A stretch of DNA of 64,000 nt from [Clostridium] symbiosum (GCA_036419695.1 CP143946.1:4086001-4150000), one strand, 5' to 3'. Shown: positions 17,577-27,296, counted from the first letter of the stretch. The notes: generated by a model from the sequence alone, not told the origin. Translations and numbers: made by a program.

Positions 17577-18926
17577 TTATTCAACTCTTCTTTTATGTTC
17601 TTCCCAGGCCTTCTCGAGCAGCTCCGGTTTTTCGAACAGACGGAGCGCTGTGAGAGCCAGTACCTTTGCAGCCGTTATCATCCCCTTTTCTCCGATGGAG
17701 CACCCGGTCTGGGAGACCATCTGCCAGCTGTGCCCCGGTGTCCCCGCCGCACAGCAGGCCGTGTAAAGCTGCACGGTGGGAACAAGGTAACTCACATCCC
17801 CCACATCGGTACTCACCGGAAGACAGCCGCCGGTTCCCTCATAGGGAGTGAGCTTTCCGGAGATTGGTTCCTGCCGTCTGTCTTTATCACCGCCCATATC
17901 ACGGGCGTTCTCTGAATAAGTCCGGCGGAGACGGGCGGCAAGCTCCCTCTCCTTTTCCGTATAGACGGGAAGTTCCACTTTCTGAAGCTGCTCCCAGGCG
18001 ATCCGGTTCAGGCAGTCATTGGGGACATAATCGCTGTAACTGTTTCCGTCCTCCATCTCCACTTCCGTATCCGTCATCATCGCCGCTCCGCGGGCCGCAC
18101 GGAGCAATCTGTCTTTCAGCTCCTCCGCCTGCTCCCTCTTAGGCGCCCTCACCTCATAGGCAGCCGATGCCCTGGCGGGAATCACATTGGGGGCCGTCCC
18201 TCCCGTGTCGGTGATGGCATAGTGGATTCTGGCCTCAGGAATGATGTGTTCCCTCATAAAATTAGCGGCAATGTTAAGGAGTTCCAGGGCATCCAGCGCA
18301 CTCCGCCCCATATGAGGACAGGATGAGGCATGGGCGGACTTACCGGTAAAATGGAAACTCATGCACAAATCCGCCAGGGACCCCCTCCCCTCGATTCCGT
18401 TAAAATCCATCGGATGCCAGGTCAGCGCAGCGTCCAGTCCCAGAAAGCAGCCCGCTTTTGCCATGTGGACTTTCCCGCAGCCCTCCTCCTCGCCGGGACA
18501 GCCATAATATCTGACCGTCCCCTTAAGGCCATGTTCCTCCATATATTCCTTTACCGCCACGGCCGCAGCCAGAGAACCGCAGCCGAGAAGATTATGGCCG
18601 CAGCCATGGCCATTCCCATATTCCTCTTCCGGCCCCTTTTCGGCAGTTCCGGCTCTCTGTGACAGCCCTTCCAGGGCGTCAAATTCACCCAGAAAACCGA
18701 TAACGGGACTGCCTTCTCCGAAGCTCCCCACAAAAGCGGTGGGGATTCCGGCCAGATTCTTTTCCACGCAGAAACCATTTTCCTGAAGAACCCGGCAGAG
18801 CGCCGAAGCAGAACGCTCCTCCTCCATCCCGGTCTCCGCATAATTCCATATCTCCCTGCTGAGCCCTGTAAACTCTTCTTCCCGCCTTTTCGTGAAACCG
18901 TCTATCCATCGGAGTTTCTCTTCCAT
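17577..18926 (-). CDS. M20 family amidohydrolase (AbgB-like)
   Basis: 449 residues of the M20D peptidase/amidohydrolase family, closest in pattern to p-aminobenzoyl-glutamate hydrolase subunit B. Seen are FLGEFDALEGLSQ, the metal-binding GNGHGCGHNLLGCGS (about 105-120), GCPGEEEGCGKVHM with the catalytic Glu pair (about 143-156), AALTWHPMDFN, the dimerisation-domain FTGKSAHASS, and the late PGHSWQMV histidine. It would hydrolyse an amide of an amino acid or peptide in the cytoplasm. The YfcC-type carrier gene lies 27 bp upstream and probably supplies its substrate. The stop codon abuts composite repeat II. Confidence 0.9.
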   Translation of the reverse strand: MEEKLRWIDGFTKRREEEFTGLSREIWNYAETGMEEERSASALCRVLQENGFCVEKNLAGIPTAFVGSFGEGSPVIGFLGEFDALEGLSQRAGTAEKGPEEEYGNGHGCGHNLLGCGSLAAAVAVKEYMEEHGLKGTVRYYGCPGEEEGCGKVHMAKAGCFLGLDAALTWHPMDFNGIEGRGSLADLCMSFHFTGKSAHASSCPHMGRSALDALELLNIAANFMREHIIPEARIHYAITDTGGTAPNVIPARASAAYEVRAPKREQAEELKDRLLRAARGAAMMTDTEVEMEDGNSYSDYVPNDCLNRIAWEQLQKVELPVYTEKERELAARLRRTYSENARDMGGDKDRRQEPISGKLTPYEGTGGCLPVSTDVGDVSYLVPTVQLYTACCAAGTPGHSWQMVSQTGCSIGEKGMITAAKVLALTALRLFEKPELLEKAWEEHKRRVE

Positions 18927-18953
18927 TCTATTTCACCTTTCCCTGTGTTCTCT

Positions 18954-20345
18954 CTAAATTCCAATCGCCACCGCAATGGTCAGCATGACAGCCTGCAGTA
19001 CAAACATCATTCCAAAGAGCTTTGCCACAAACTTCAGCCAGCGGTCCATTCCAATTCCCATGACTCCGCAGGTGATTGCCACGGCCGTCGGCCAGAACAC
19101 GTTGGAGAATGCGTCGCCGAACTGGAATGCCATAATGGCTATGTAACGGCTCAGGCCCACAAGATCCGCAAGCGGAGCCATAATCGGTATCATTACAACC
19201 GCCTGTCCGGTTCCGGACGGGATAAACATATTTACAATATTCTGCACCGCCAGCATCCCGAAGGCAGACAGGCCGCGCGGCAGGCTCTGCACCAGATTCG
19301 CCATCCATAAGACAACCGTGTCGATAATTCCTCCCTGTGTCAGAATCACCTCAATCGAGCGGGCAAAACCAATCATCAGCACGGCAAAAATCATTCCTTT
19401 GGAGGATTCGATAAAGGCCTCCGCCAGCTCCGTCAAATCCATCCTGTTGGCAAAGCCGGTGATAATCATAAATCCGAGGAACAGAGCAGCCAGCTCCGTC
19501 AGGTAAAACCCATACTTTGTCACCCCGACGGCCAGCGCGGCAATCAGAATTCCAAAGAGAGCCAGCGTCACCTTCTGCCGTCCGGAAAACGGAAGCGCTA
19601 CCATCTCCTCACGAGACATGGAAACCGCGTCTTCCTTCACTCCGTACAGAACGCTCTTCTTCGGGTCTTTTTTAATTTTTTCCGCATAGTGCATCAGATA
19701 GAGGGTCGTACAGGCCGTAAAAACAACGAGCGTCACACAGCGGAATACCGTCAGCATCGGAGTTGTGATCGGCACTCCTGCAATACCGCTGGCAATGCCG
19801 ACGTTAAACGGGTTAAAGATAGCCCCGGCGCAGCCCGTCACCGTTCCCAATTCCACGATCCCGGCTCCCACCACCCTGTCATATCCCAGGGAGAGTGCGA
19901 TCGCCACAAACAGAGGAATAAATCCCCAGGCCTCCTCATGCATTCCAAATGTCGCCCCGCCAACTGCAAAGAGGCAGGTAAAAATAGGAATCAGCAGATA
20001 ATCTTTATCCTTCATCTTCCTGAGTATTGCTCCCACAAGCGCATTGAGCGTGCCGCTTTTCATCAGGATTCCCACATAGCCGCAGGCAAAAAGAAGGAAA
20101 AAGCTGATATCGGCTGAAGCGACAAATCCTTCATAGATACATTCCAAAAGCCTCCACGGCCCTACCGGGTTCGCAGGAATCCTCGCATAGCTGCCGGGAA
20201 TTACAAGCGCCCTCCCCAGCGCCTCATCCATCTCCCTTTTAAACGCCCCGGAAGGAAGAATCCATGTCAAAACTGCACTTACCACAATGATGAAAAATAT
20301 AATGATATAAGGATGTGGTATTCTCATTGCTTTCTTTTCTTTCAT
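18954..20345 (-). CDS. YfcC/DcuC-superfamily carrier
   Basis: 463 residues, about 12 membrane segments, with the YfcC family pattern: ILPSGAFKRE in the first loop, FLLFACGYVGILMKSGTLNA, FAVGGATFGMHEEAWGFIPL (about 128-147), LGTVTGCAGAIFNPFNVGIA and PSGTGQAVVMIPIMAPLADL. Family members are anaerobic dicarboxylate or amino-acid/peptide carriers in the inner membrane; substrates are mostly unproven. Co-oriented with and 27 bp from the AbgB-like hydrolase, so import of an amide or small peptide is inferred. The RBS is GGGGGTAC before ATG at 20345. Confidence 0.88.
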   Translation of the reverse strand: MKEKKAMRIPHPYIIIFFIIVVSAVLTWILPSGAFKREMDEALGRALVIPGSYARIPANPVGPWRLLECIYEGFVASADISFFLLFACGYVGILMKSGTLNALVGAILRKMKDKDYLLIPIFTCLFAVGGATFGMHEEAWGFIPLFVAIALSLGYDRVVGAGIVELGTVTGCAGAIFNPFNVGIASGIAGVPITTPMLTVFRCVTLVVFTACTTLYLMHYAEKIKKDPKKSVLYGVKEDAVSMSREEMVALPFSGRQKVTLALFGILIAALAVGVTKYGFYLTELAALFLGFMIITGFANRMDLTELAEAFIESSKGMIFAVLMIGFARSIEVILTQGGIIDTVVLWMANLVQSLPRGLSAFGMLAVQNIVNMFIPSGTGQAVVMIPIMAPLADLVGLSRYIAIMAFQFGDAFSNVFWPTAVAITCGVMGIGMDRWLKFVAKLFGMMFVLQAVMLTIAVAIGI

Positions 20346-20517
20346 TTTTGTACCCCCGTTTTTATTTTAGTATACTTTTAGTACAGTACCTTATATCAAA
20401 TATGCTACCACACCACCCGGGTAAAGTCAACGGGAGATCTACCGGTAATATTCACAAAAAAACTGCTGCGTTTTTATGCAACAGTTCTTAAAATTTTCCT
20501 AAAATAAACGCTTTCCC

Positions 20518-20579
20518 TTGACTCTTTCCTCCCCTCCGGTTATATTATTAACCATATTTAATGATCTTTAGTTAACTAA
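20518..20579 (+). promoter_or_regulatory. Promoter and palindromic operator of the marR-MATE operon
   Basis: TTGACT (20518-20523), a 17-bp spacer and TATATT (20541-20546) make a sigma-A type promoter. Downstream, TTAGTTAACTAA (20568-20579) is a perfect 12-bp palindrome just before the RBS, a good candidate site for the MarR protein itself. The rest of the gap 20346-20602 shows nothing I can support. Confidence 0.65.
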
Positions 20580-20602
20580 TATTTTGTAACAGGAGAGTAA
20601 TT

Positions 20603-21034
20603 ATGAATTTAAGAAGCAGCCTCAACCGCCTCTACTACAATATGACAATCCATGATATCCGTTTTATCAACCGTTCCGTAACCGGAAATCTGTCGTACAA
20701 CAGCGTCATGTATCTGGATGTCATTGATTTTCAGGAAAACTGCACCGTCAGTTCTCTGGCAGAGACGCTGAGGATATCAAAACCGGCCGTCACGAAGAAG
20801 GTAAATGAGCTGATTGAGCTGGGATTTGTTGTTAAGACACAGAGTGAGAAAGACCGGCGCATCCATTATCTGAGCGTCAGCGATGCAGTCCGTAAAAATT
20901 CAGAGCTCTATGACCGCCCCTACGAACGCGCACTCCGCACAATTGAAAAAGAATTTGATAAAGAGCATCTGGATCTACTCTGCCGTATCCTGGATACATA
21001 CAGTGAAGAAGTAATGAAAGAGGATGGTGAATAA
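20603..21034 (+). CDS. MarR-family transcriptional regulator
   Basis: 143 residues with the winged-helix core VSSLAETLRISKPAVTKKVN then ELIELGFVVKTQSEKDRRIHY (about 48-92), including the Asp-Arg wing motif DRR typical of MarR. It starts at 20603 with CAGGAGAGTAATT. Its stop overlaps the ATG of the MATE gene (TAATG), so it very likely controls that efflux pump; a palindrome in the leader supports autoregulation. Confidence 0.92.
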   Translation: MNLRSSLNRLYYNMTIHDIRFINRSVTGNLSYNSVMYLDVIDFQENCTVSSLAETLRISKPAVTKKVNELIELGFVVKTQSEKDRRIHYLSVSDAVRKNSELYDRPYERALRTIEKEFDKEHLDLLCRILDTYSEEVMKEDGE

Positions 21035-22362
21035 TGGAACATAAAATGTTTGCCACTCTCTCACCCCTGAAGCTGTTTTTCCGCTGCGCCCTTCCGAGTA
21101 TGGCGGGAATGGCGGTTTCATCTCTGTACATGGTGGCCGACGGTATTTTTGTCGGCAAATTTATCGGTGCAGGAGCTCTGGCCGCAATCAACCTTGTCAT
21201 GCCCATTATTATGATCAGCTTTGCATTGGCCGACATGGTGGCCGTCGGCTCCTCCGTCCAGATTTCCATCCGGCTCGGACAGGGAAAAGAGAAAGAGGCC
21301 TGCAGCGTTTTCAGCTTCAGCTCCCTCTTTATCGTCGCCATCTCCTGCCTGGTAGGCCTGGCAGGATATTTTGGGGGCGCCTGGGCCGTCAGGCTCATGG
21401 GAGCCGGAACCGATGTCCTGGACGCAGCCGCACGGTACATGCGCGTATATGCCGTTTTTGCCCCATTTATCATGATTTTCTTTGCGCTCGACAATTACTT
21501 GAGAGTCTGCGGGAAAACGATTTACAGCATGGGAATGAATATTTTTATCGCACTTTCCAACCTGTTTCTCGACTGGCTTTTTATTGTGCATTTCCGAATG
21601 GGAGTTTCATCGGCTGCGCTGGCATCCTGTATCAGCCTGACCATCGGAACGGTAATCGGCCTGCTGCCGTTTTTTACCAGGAAACTCGTTCTGCGTTTTG
21701 TCACTCCCCGTATCCCGTGGCACATACTGAAAAACATCATCGGCAACGGCAGCTCGGAATTCTTTTCCAATATTTCCGCCTCCGTCTTCATGGTCATCAT
21801 GAACACGGTGCTGCTCAAATTGTCCGGCTCGATGGCAGTCGCCGCTTTTTCGATTGTCATGTACATTGATTCCTTTGTCAGCTCGATGCTCTTTGGCATG
21901 GTGGACGCCCTGCAGCCCGCCGTCAGCTATAATTACGGAGCAAAAAAATACAACCGGATGTTCGGTCTGGAAAAAATCCTGATGGCGGCCGGGGCGGTTA
22001 TCTCGATTTCCGCCATGATATTTATGCTCACAGGAGGGCGTTTCATCATCCCGTTTTTTATGGAGGGAAACCAGCCGGAACTGCTTGCCATATCATCCCG
22101 GGCCATGCGGCTTTTCTCCTTCTCCTATCTGGTAAACTGGATTGGGACGGCGGCAAGTTCCTTCTTTACGGCAATGAACCGGCCGGTCATCTCACTGGCC
22201 ATCTCCTCCGGACAGACTTTTGTCTTTCCACTGTGTTCCCTCCTTGTCCTCCCCGCTTTTCTGGGGATCGACGGGGTCTGGCTGACGTCACTGTCGGCGG
22301 AGGTTATGACCGCCCTTCTTGCAATATCCTTTATGGTGTGGTTCCGTAAAAAATTAAACTGA
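21034..22362 (+). CDS. MATE family efflux transporter
   Basis: 442 residues with 12 membrane segments in two related halves. The N half begins FFRCALPSMAGMAVSSLYMV with DGIFVGKFIGAGALAAINL, the usual MATE entry motif, and the C half repeats it around SEFFSNISASVFMVIMNTVL and GMVDALQPAVSYNYGAKKYN. MATE proteins export cationic drugs or metabolites against Na+ or H+. Coupled by a 1-bp stop/start overlap to the MarR gene. Confidence 0.93.
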   Translation: MEHKMFATLSPLKLFFRCALPSMAGMAVSSLYMVADGIFVGKFIGAGALAAINLVMPIIMISFALADMVAVGSSVQISIRLGQGKEKEACSVFSFSSLFIVAISCLVGLAGYFGGAWAVRLMGAGTDVLDAAARYMRVYAVFAPFIMIFFALDNYLRVCGKTIYSMGMNIFIALSNLFLDWLFIVHFRMGVSSAALASCISLTIGTVIGLLPFFTRKLVLRFVTPRIPWHILKNIIGNGSSEFFSNISASVFMVIMNTVLLKLSGSMAVAAFSIVMYIDSFVSSMLFGMVDALQPAVSYNYGAKKYNRMFGLEKILMAAGAVISISAMIFMLTGGRFIIPFFMEGNQPELLAISSRAMRLFSFSYLVNWIGTAASSFFTAMNRPVISLAISSGQTFVFPLCSLLVLPAFLGIDGVWLTSLSAEVMTALLAISFMVWFRKKLN

Positions 22363-22366
22363 AACC

Positions 22367-22409
22367 AACTGCCTCAGACGGATTTACTGCATCTCCGTCT
22401 GAGGCAGTT
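22367..22409. terminator. Inverted repeat between convergent genes
   Basis: AACTGCCTCAGACGGA (22367-22382) pairs perfectly with TCCGTCTGAGGCAGTT (22394-22409) between the MATE gene and the convergent dehydrogenase gene. The T-run is poor, so termination may be weak. Confidence 0.65.
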
Positions 22410-22417
22410 ACAGCGGA

Positions 22418-23473
22418 TTACCCATCTATGCGCTCATCCATATAGATCATCATCTTCATTACCTTATCCGGGTTCCGGTCCGCAAACTCAAGAGCCTCCG
22501 GATACCGGCTGAAGGGATATCTCTGGCTCACGGTTTGGGACATCTCAATTTTCCCTTCATAGAGAAGACGGATGGCCGTCTCAAAATCCTCCCGGACATA
22601 CATCATATGTCCCAGCAGATTGATCTCCCTCCTCTGGATCAGGGGAATTTCAAAGTCCACCGGCTCTTTATAATTTCCCGTCAGAATGATATCGGAATCC
22701 GGTCTGGCCGCATGCAGTATCTGTTTAAATACTGCCGGAACTGCGGCACAGTCTATGATAACATCTGCTTTCCTGTCTCCAAAGCACTCTTTTACAGCGG
22801 TTTTAAGATCCACTGTTTCCGTATTGGCCGTATCGTCTGCCCCGCATATTTTTGCATAGCAGAGACGTTCTTCATTCCTGTCCGCCGCCAGTATCCGCTT
22901 TGCACCCGCAGCTTTTGCGGCCTGCAGCACGAGGTTTCCGATGGTCCCGGCCCCGACGACGAGAACATTACCTCCCTGTATCCTCCGGCTTCTCCCGACG
23001 CACCCTACCGCTACCGCCAGCGGTTCGGAAAACGCCGCTTTCTCCGGTTCCATATCGGAAGGTATGTGATGAAGATACTTCTCCTCCACCGCATAGTACT
23101 CGCAGTTGCATCCGTCCACATGCACGCCCATCACTTTTAAATTCTCGCAGACATTAAAGCGGCCGGTCAGACAGGGGTAACAGGAACCGCACATAATTTG
23201 AGGCTCCACGGTAACCTTGTCCCCCTCTTTAAACTGCCTGACACAGGCTCCCGTTTTTACCACGACAGCCGCCATCTCATGCCCCATCACAACGGGCATA
23301 GTAACAGCTTTATGCTTTCCGTGATAAATCTGCATATCACTGCCGCACACGCCAAAGCATAAAATCTTCAACAAAACCTGCGTTTCCCCAATCTCCGGTA
23401 TTCTTTCCTCTTCCATCACAATCCTGCATGGCTCATACAGCCTTGCAGTTTTCATCATTTTATTCCCGGACAC
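22418..23473 (-). CDS. Zinc-dependent medium-chain dehydrogenase (cluster 2)
   Basis: 351 residues, MDR family. Catalytic-zinc motifs are FGVCGSDMQIYHG and VVMGHEMAAVV; the structural-zinc loop is MCGSCYPCLTGRFNVCENL with four Cys (about 97-113); the Rossmann motif is VVGAGTIGNLVLQAAK. It is a paralogue of the 1810 gene in design and probably oxidises a polyol or sugar acid. The start is GTG at 23473 after GGGGAGGAGAAC. It is the last gene of cluster 2, 52 bp after the class I aldolase. Confidence 0.88.
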   Translation of the reverse strand: MSGNKMMKTARLYEPCRIVMEEERIPEIGETQVLLKILCFGVCGSDMQIYHGKHKAVTMPVVMGHEMAAVVVKTGACVRQFKEGDKVTVEPQIMCGSCYPCLTGRFNVCENLKVMGVHVDGCNCEYYAVEEKYLHHIPSDMEPEKAAFSEPLAVAVGCVGRSRRIQGGNVLVVGAGTIGNLVLQAAKAAGAKRILAADRNEERLCYAKICGADDTANTETVDLKTAVKECFGDRKADVIIDCAAVPAVFKQILHAARPDSDIILTGNYKEPVDFEIPLIQRREINLLGHMMYVREDFETAIRLLYEGKIEMSQTVSQRYPFSRYPEALEFADRNPDKVMKMMIYMDERIDG

Positions 23474-23525
23474 GTTCTCCTCCCCTATGATTCGCTATTA
23501 TCGTTCCTACGCCGTCCTAAACCGC

Positions 23526-24359
23526 TCATTCCAAATGGCATCCGGCGGCGTCCTCTGCCAGTTCCATCGCCCTGTCCACGGTTGCATTGTCATGTACGAT
23601 CGCCCGAAGTCCCCTGAGGACTGCGGCGGGATGGCTGCTCTGCCAGATATTTCTACCGTAAGTAATTCCGGCCGCCCCGGCATCCATGCCCTGTTTCGTC
23701 ATCTCAAAACATTCGCGTGTGGTTCGGCAAAGCGGCCCTCCCGAGATCACGACTTTAGCGGGTTCCCCCGTCCTAACAATTTCTTCAAAGCTCTTTCCGG
23801 AACCGGTCCAGAATGTCTTAATGATGTCAACTCCCAGCTCCAGGGAAACGCGGACGGCATATTTGACGTTTTCCACGCTATGGCGCTCCGAATCCGGTAT
23901 TAAACCTCCGCTTGGATAACTGTGGGTTACCGTGGGCATCCCGAATTTTTCCGCTGTCCTGATAAAAGAGGCCGCCCTCTCTATCTCCTGCCCCTCATAT
24001 TTACTGCACAGCGTCAGCCCCAGCGCAATGGCATCGGCTCCCAGCGTTACCGCCTCCTCCACCTGCGCAATGCCGGTCTCCTCCGGCGAAAGAAAACGCG
24101 TCGCATTGGTACATTTGAGAATCAGCGGAACCTCGCCCGCAAAGTGTTCCATATGACGGAGCGCTATCCCTTTATGTAAGGTCAGCGAATCCGGTTTTTC
24201 TTCCACCAGCGCCTTTAACAGCCCGTCCATATCCTCTATTCCGTTGATAGGGCCGCATCCGAGTCCATGATTGATGGCAACCATCAGAGCCTTACCGTCC
24301 CCTCCGAAAATACGTTTCATCCTGGTTGTCTTCCCGACACCTGTAAATGTTGGATTCAT
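23526..24359 (-). CDS. Class I DhnA/LsrF-type aldolase (cluster 2)
   Basis: 277 residues of the DeoC/FbaB/LsrF superfamily. Visible are the N-terminal MKRIFGGDGKALMVAINHGL (Asp/His of the family start), LGADAIALGLTLCSKYEGQE, and the Schiff-base Lys in ELGVDIIKTFWTGS (about residue 183). The phosphate-binding end is KVVISGGPLCRTT and GAAGITYGRNIWQS. It would cleave a phosphorylated keto acid or ketose by a lysine imine without metal. It occupies the place taken in cluster 1 by a class II aldolase. RBS AAGGAGAAATT before ATG; the kinase gene is 18 bp upstream. Confidence 0.9.
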   Translation of the reverse strand: MNPTFTGVGKTTRMKRIFGGDGKALMVAINHGLGCGPINGIEDMDGLLKALVEEKPDSLTLHKGIALRHMEHFAGEVPLILKCTNATRFLSPEETGIAQVEEAVTLGADAIALGLTLCSKYEGQEIERAASFIRTAEKFGMPTVTHSYPSGGLIPDSERHSVENVKYAVRVSLELGVDIIKTFWTGSGKSFEEIVRTGEPAKVVISGGPLCRTTRECFEMTKQGMDAGAAGITYGRNIWQSSHPAAVLRGLRAIVHDNATVDRAMELAEDAAGCHLE

Positions 24360-24377
24360 AATTTCTCCTTCTTTCTA

Positions 24378-25403
24378 TTACTGATTCCAGCCGTCCCACT
24401 GTTCAATCCGTCCCTCGCTGTATGCCTCCATATAGCTTTGAAGTCTGGCTTTGTCCGGCATTGAATCAGAGCAGCTTTTGCCCGAGATGGTTATGGAGGC
24501 CGCAGCTGCCGCAAATTTGAGAGCCTCCGGTATTGTCTCACCTTCTATCAGTTTTGCAATCAATGTCCCGCAGAATGAATCTCCGGCTCCCAGCGTTTTG
24601 TAGACATGAGCAGGCATGACTGCGCCGTAATAGACATCTCCGTCCCGGGTATAGGCGGCCGCTCCGTCTTCTCCCCGCTTCATGCAGACCATCTTTACGC
24701 CCCGGCCAAGATAAGTTTCGGCAGAAATCCGGTCGTCCTCATTTCCCGGATTTACAATTTTTTCCAAAATGTCGAATTCTTCCCTGGTGGATACGATAAT
24801 ATCCGCCATCCCGGCCACCATATGGTAATAGAGTGAAGTCTCTTCCTCCGAATACCATCCCTCGCGCCGGTAATCGGGATCAAATACCACCGTCACATGA
24901 TTCCTTTTTGCATACTCGACGGCCAGCAGCACAGCCTCCCTTGCAGGGCTGGCACACAATGACGCCCCGGAAACAAGCAGGACTTTAAACTGGCTGATAA
25001 AACTCTCTTTCACCGCATCCATTTTGAGATGGAGATCCGCCGGATCCTGCCTGTAGAAAAAATACTCAATTTTTCCCTTTTCCCTCTGTTCCGCAACGGC
25101 CAGACTCTGCCGGATATTCTGTTCCTGTTCCACCGTCATGGCGGATGTGTCGATGCCTTCCTGCTCCAGATAATATTTCACATAGGTTCCGAATTTATCG
25201 CCCGAAACATTGCCGATAAAGGCCGTGTCCAGCCCCATCTTTGCCGCCTGCACGGCCGTATTGGTCGGGGAACCGCCCACATGTTTTGTAAATGAGACCA
25301 CCTGTTCCATCGGGGCAAACTGTTCCGGATACAGATCGACTCCCGAACGGCCGATGGCAACAAGATCCCTGGGCTTGCTCCTGTCAAACAATATCTTGTC
25401 CAT
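24378..25403 (-). CDS. PfkB-family kinase, IolC-like (cluster 2)
   Basis: 341 residues. Like the 6797 gene it follows IolC: IGRSGVDLYPEQFAPMEQV, KHVGGSPTNTAVQAAKMGLD, DKFGTYVKYYLEQEGIDTS, YFFYRQDPADLHLKMDAVKE, SGASLCASPAREAVLLAVEY and DPDYRREGWYSEEE. The catalytic motif is canonical here, TLGAGDSFCGTLIAKL, and the C-terminal GKSCSDSMPDKARL is typical of IolC. It would phosphorylate a 2-keto-3-deoxy sugar acid for the aldolase downstream. RBS GGAGGATAAAAG. Confidence 0.9.
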   Translation of the reverse strand: MDKILFDRSKPRDLVAIGRSGVDLYPEQFAPMEQVVSFTKHVGGSPTNTAVQAAKMGLDTAFIGNVSGDKFGTYVKYYLEQEGIDTSAMTVEQEQNIRQSLAVAEQREKGKIEYFFYRQDPADLHLKMDAVKESFISQFKVLLVSGASLCASPAREAVLLAVEYAKRNHVTVVFDPDYRREGWYSEEETSLYYHMVAGMADIIVSTREEFDILEKIVNPGNEDDRISAETYLGRGVKMVCMKRGEDGAAAYTRDGDVYYGAVMPAHVYKTLGAGDSFCGTLIAKLIEGETIPEALKFAAAAASITISGKSCSDSMPDKARLQSYMEAYSEGRIEQWDGWNQ

Positions 25404-25454
25404 TTTCTTTTATCCTCCTCTATACCGCCTGTCCAATTTCGGCAGCTGCCCATC

Positions 25455-26729
25455 CTATTTAAAAAACAGCGTCGGCAGCGCCATCGAGATACCCGGCACA
25501 AATGTTATCACCAACAAAAGCGCGGATAAAATTAATATAAACGGCAGCATGCATTTCACAATTTTTTCCATCGGCACATCGGACATGCCCACCAGCACAT
25601 AAAGAACCATGCCCACCGGAGGCGTCAAAAGCCCAATCATCAGATTCAGAATCATGATAATTCCGAAATGAATCGGATCCACTCCATAAGAAACCGCTAT
25701 GGGCAGAAGCACGGGAGCCAGAATCGGAATTGCCGCCGAGTTATCCATAAATGTACCGACAATCAGCAGCAGCACATTGATTACAATCAGAGCCAGAGCC
25801 TTACTCGTCACAAATCCGGTAAATGCCGCCGCCATCACTTCCGGGAATTTGGCATAGGTAAGAACCCAGGAAAATAACGCCGACGCCGATACAATCGTCA
25901 TAACGCTGACCGTTGTCCTGGCCGTATCCATCAGAACCCCGGGGATTTCCCGGATTCCGATGGAACGGTAGGCAAAGCCCAGTATCAGGCTGTAGACAAC
26001 CGTTGCACTCGCCGTTTCGGTGGGGGTAAATACACCGGAAAATGTTCCCGCAAGAATAATAACAGGAGTCATCAGTGGGAAAAACGCCCGCTTGAAAGCC
26101 TGCCATTTTTCTCCCGCGGAGGCTCTTTTGTCTTTGACGTAATTGCGTTTCCTGCATGTCATATATACTAAGAAGCACATTGTACATGCCATCAGAAGTC
26201 CCGGCACGACGCCTGCCACAAACAGCCTGCCCACCGATACCTCGGCAGAGACGGCAAAAATGATGGCCGGTATACTGGGCGGTATGATAGGGCCGATAAT
26301 CGACGACGCCCCCGTCACGGCGAGGCTGAAATCCTCATCGTACCCATGCTGTTTCATTGCCTGCACTTCCACGGCTCCCAGGCCTCCTGCGTCGGCAATG
26401 GCGGAACCCGACATTCCGGCAAAGATGACACTGGCCGCCACATTGGCGTAACCCAGCCCGCCGGTCAGATGTCCCAGCATCTTCTGCGCAAAGTAGAAAA
26501 TGCGGTCCGTGATTCCCGAACTGTTCATTACCGCTCCCGCCAGTACAAACAGCGGAACCGCCAGCAGGGAAAATGAGTCCACGCCTGCAATCATCCGCTG
26601 GGGAATCACATTGAGCGGAATCCCATTTGTATAGAGAAACACGAGGGAGGGAATAAACATGCAGTATACAATAGGAATATTCAACAGGATCATAATGAAA
26701 AACATGAGCATAAACATTCCAATGGTCAT
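25455..26729 (-). CDS. dctM: TRAP transporter large permease DctM (cluster 2)
   Basis: 424 residues, about 12 membrane segments; LLAVPLFVLAGAVMNSSGIT, AGMSGSAIADAGGLGAVEVQ, GPIIPPSIPAIIFAVS, FTPTETASATVVYSL and TPPVGMVLYVLVG are the DctM landmarks. It has the same length as the cluster 1 DctM but differs throughout, so this is not a recent duplicate. Its ATG overlaps the dctQ stop by 4 bp. Confidence 0.95.
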   Translation of the reverse strand: MTIGMFMLMFFIMILLNIPIVYCMFIPSLVFLYTNGIPLNVIPQRMIAGVDSFSLLAVPLFVLAGAVMNSSGITDRIFYFAQKMLGHLTGGLGYANVAASVIFAGMSGSAIADAGGLGAVEVQAMKQHGYDEDFSLAVTGASSIIGPIIPPSIPAIIFAVSAEVSVGRLFVAGVVPGLLMACTMCFLVYMTCRKRNYVKDKRASAGEKWQAFKRAFFPLMTPVIILAGTFSGVFTPTETASATVVYSLILGFAYRSIGIREIPGVLMDTARTTVSVMTIVSASALFSWVLTYAKFPEVMAAAFTGFVTSKALALIVINVLLLIVGTFMDNSAAIPILAPVLLPIAVSYGVDPIHFGIIMILNLMIGLLTPPVGMVLYVLVGMSDVPMEKIVKCMLPFILILSALLLVITFVPGISMALPTLFFK

Positions 26730-27259
26730 TTCTCACCCCTCCTCTCCACATTGTGCTTTTCCATGCCGTGCCTGTCCGTATCCCGCTTCTCCATGTCATG
26801 CTTCATTTTCATGGCGAAGGATACCACAGTCTGAAGTAAGAGGCTCAGAACGCCGATTAGAACGGACACCGCCAGAAACCCCATCGGCATCCGCATAGCC
26901 GTCGACCGGATCCGGCTCTGGGCCTCCAGGTATTTCAGGATCGGCGGGAGGCAGAACAGATACGAGGCAAGCACGATTAAATCCGTTATGTATTCCATCC
27001 CCCTCTGGACACCCTTCGGAAGCCGCGATGTTACAAGGGAAACAGAAATATTGTTTTTCGTTCTGACGTTATATCCGAGTCCCAGCATTACGGTCCACAC
27101 AAACATGTATCTTGCGCACTCCTCACTCCATATGAGGGGACTGTTCAGAACATATCTGAAAAACACCTGGACAATCAGGAGGATGCAGACAATCGCCATT
27201 GTGGCGGCCATTAAAATCTGATCCAGGTTTCCCACTATTTTTTTCACCTTTCCCATCAT
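26726..27259 (-). CDS. dctQ: TRAP transporter small permease DctQ (cluster 2)
   Basis: About 177 residues with four membrane segments, including QILMAATMAIVCILLIVQVF and the DctQ signature WSEECARYMFVWTVMLGLGY followed by VRTKNNISVSLV. I put the start at 27259 (MMGKVKK) because GAGGAG precedes it at proper distance; a start at 27280 adds 7 residues without an RBS. Unusual C-terminus: a short His/Lys/Glu-rich tail MKHDMEKRDTDRHGMEKHNV with a repeated MEK-H pattern, cytoplasmic by prediction. Confidence 0.9.
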   Translation of the reverse strand: MMGKVKKIVGNLDQILMAATMAIVCILLIVQVFFRYVLNSPLIWSEECARYMFVWTVMLGLGYNVRTKNNISVSLVTSRLPKGVQRGMEYITDLIVLASYLFCLPPILKYLEAQSRIRSTAMRMPMGFLAVSVLIGVLSLLLQTVVSFAMKMKHDMEKRDTDRHGMEKHNVERRGEK

Positions 27260-27296
27260 CTGTTTCCACTCCTCATTCAAGTATTAAGCGGCTGCA

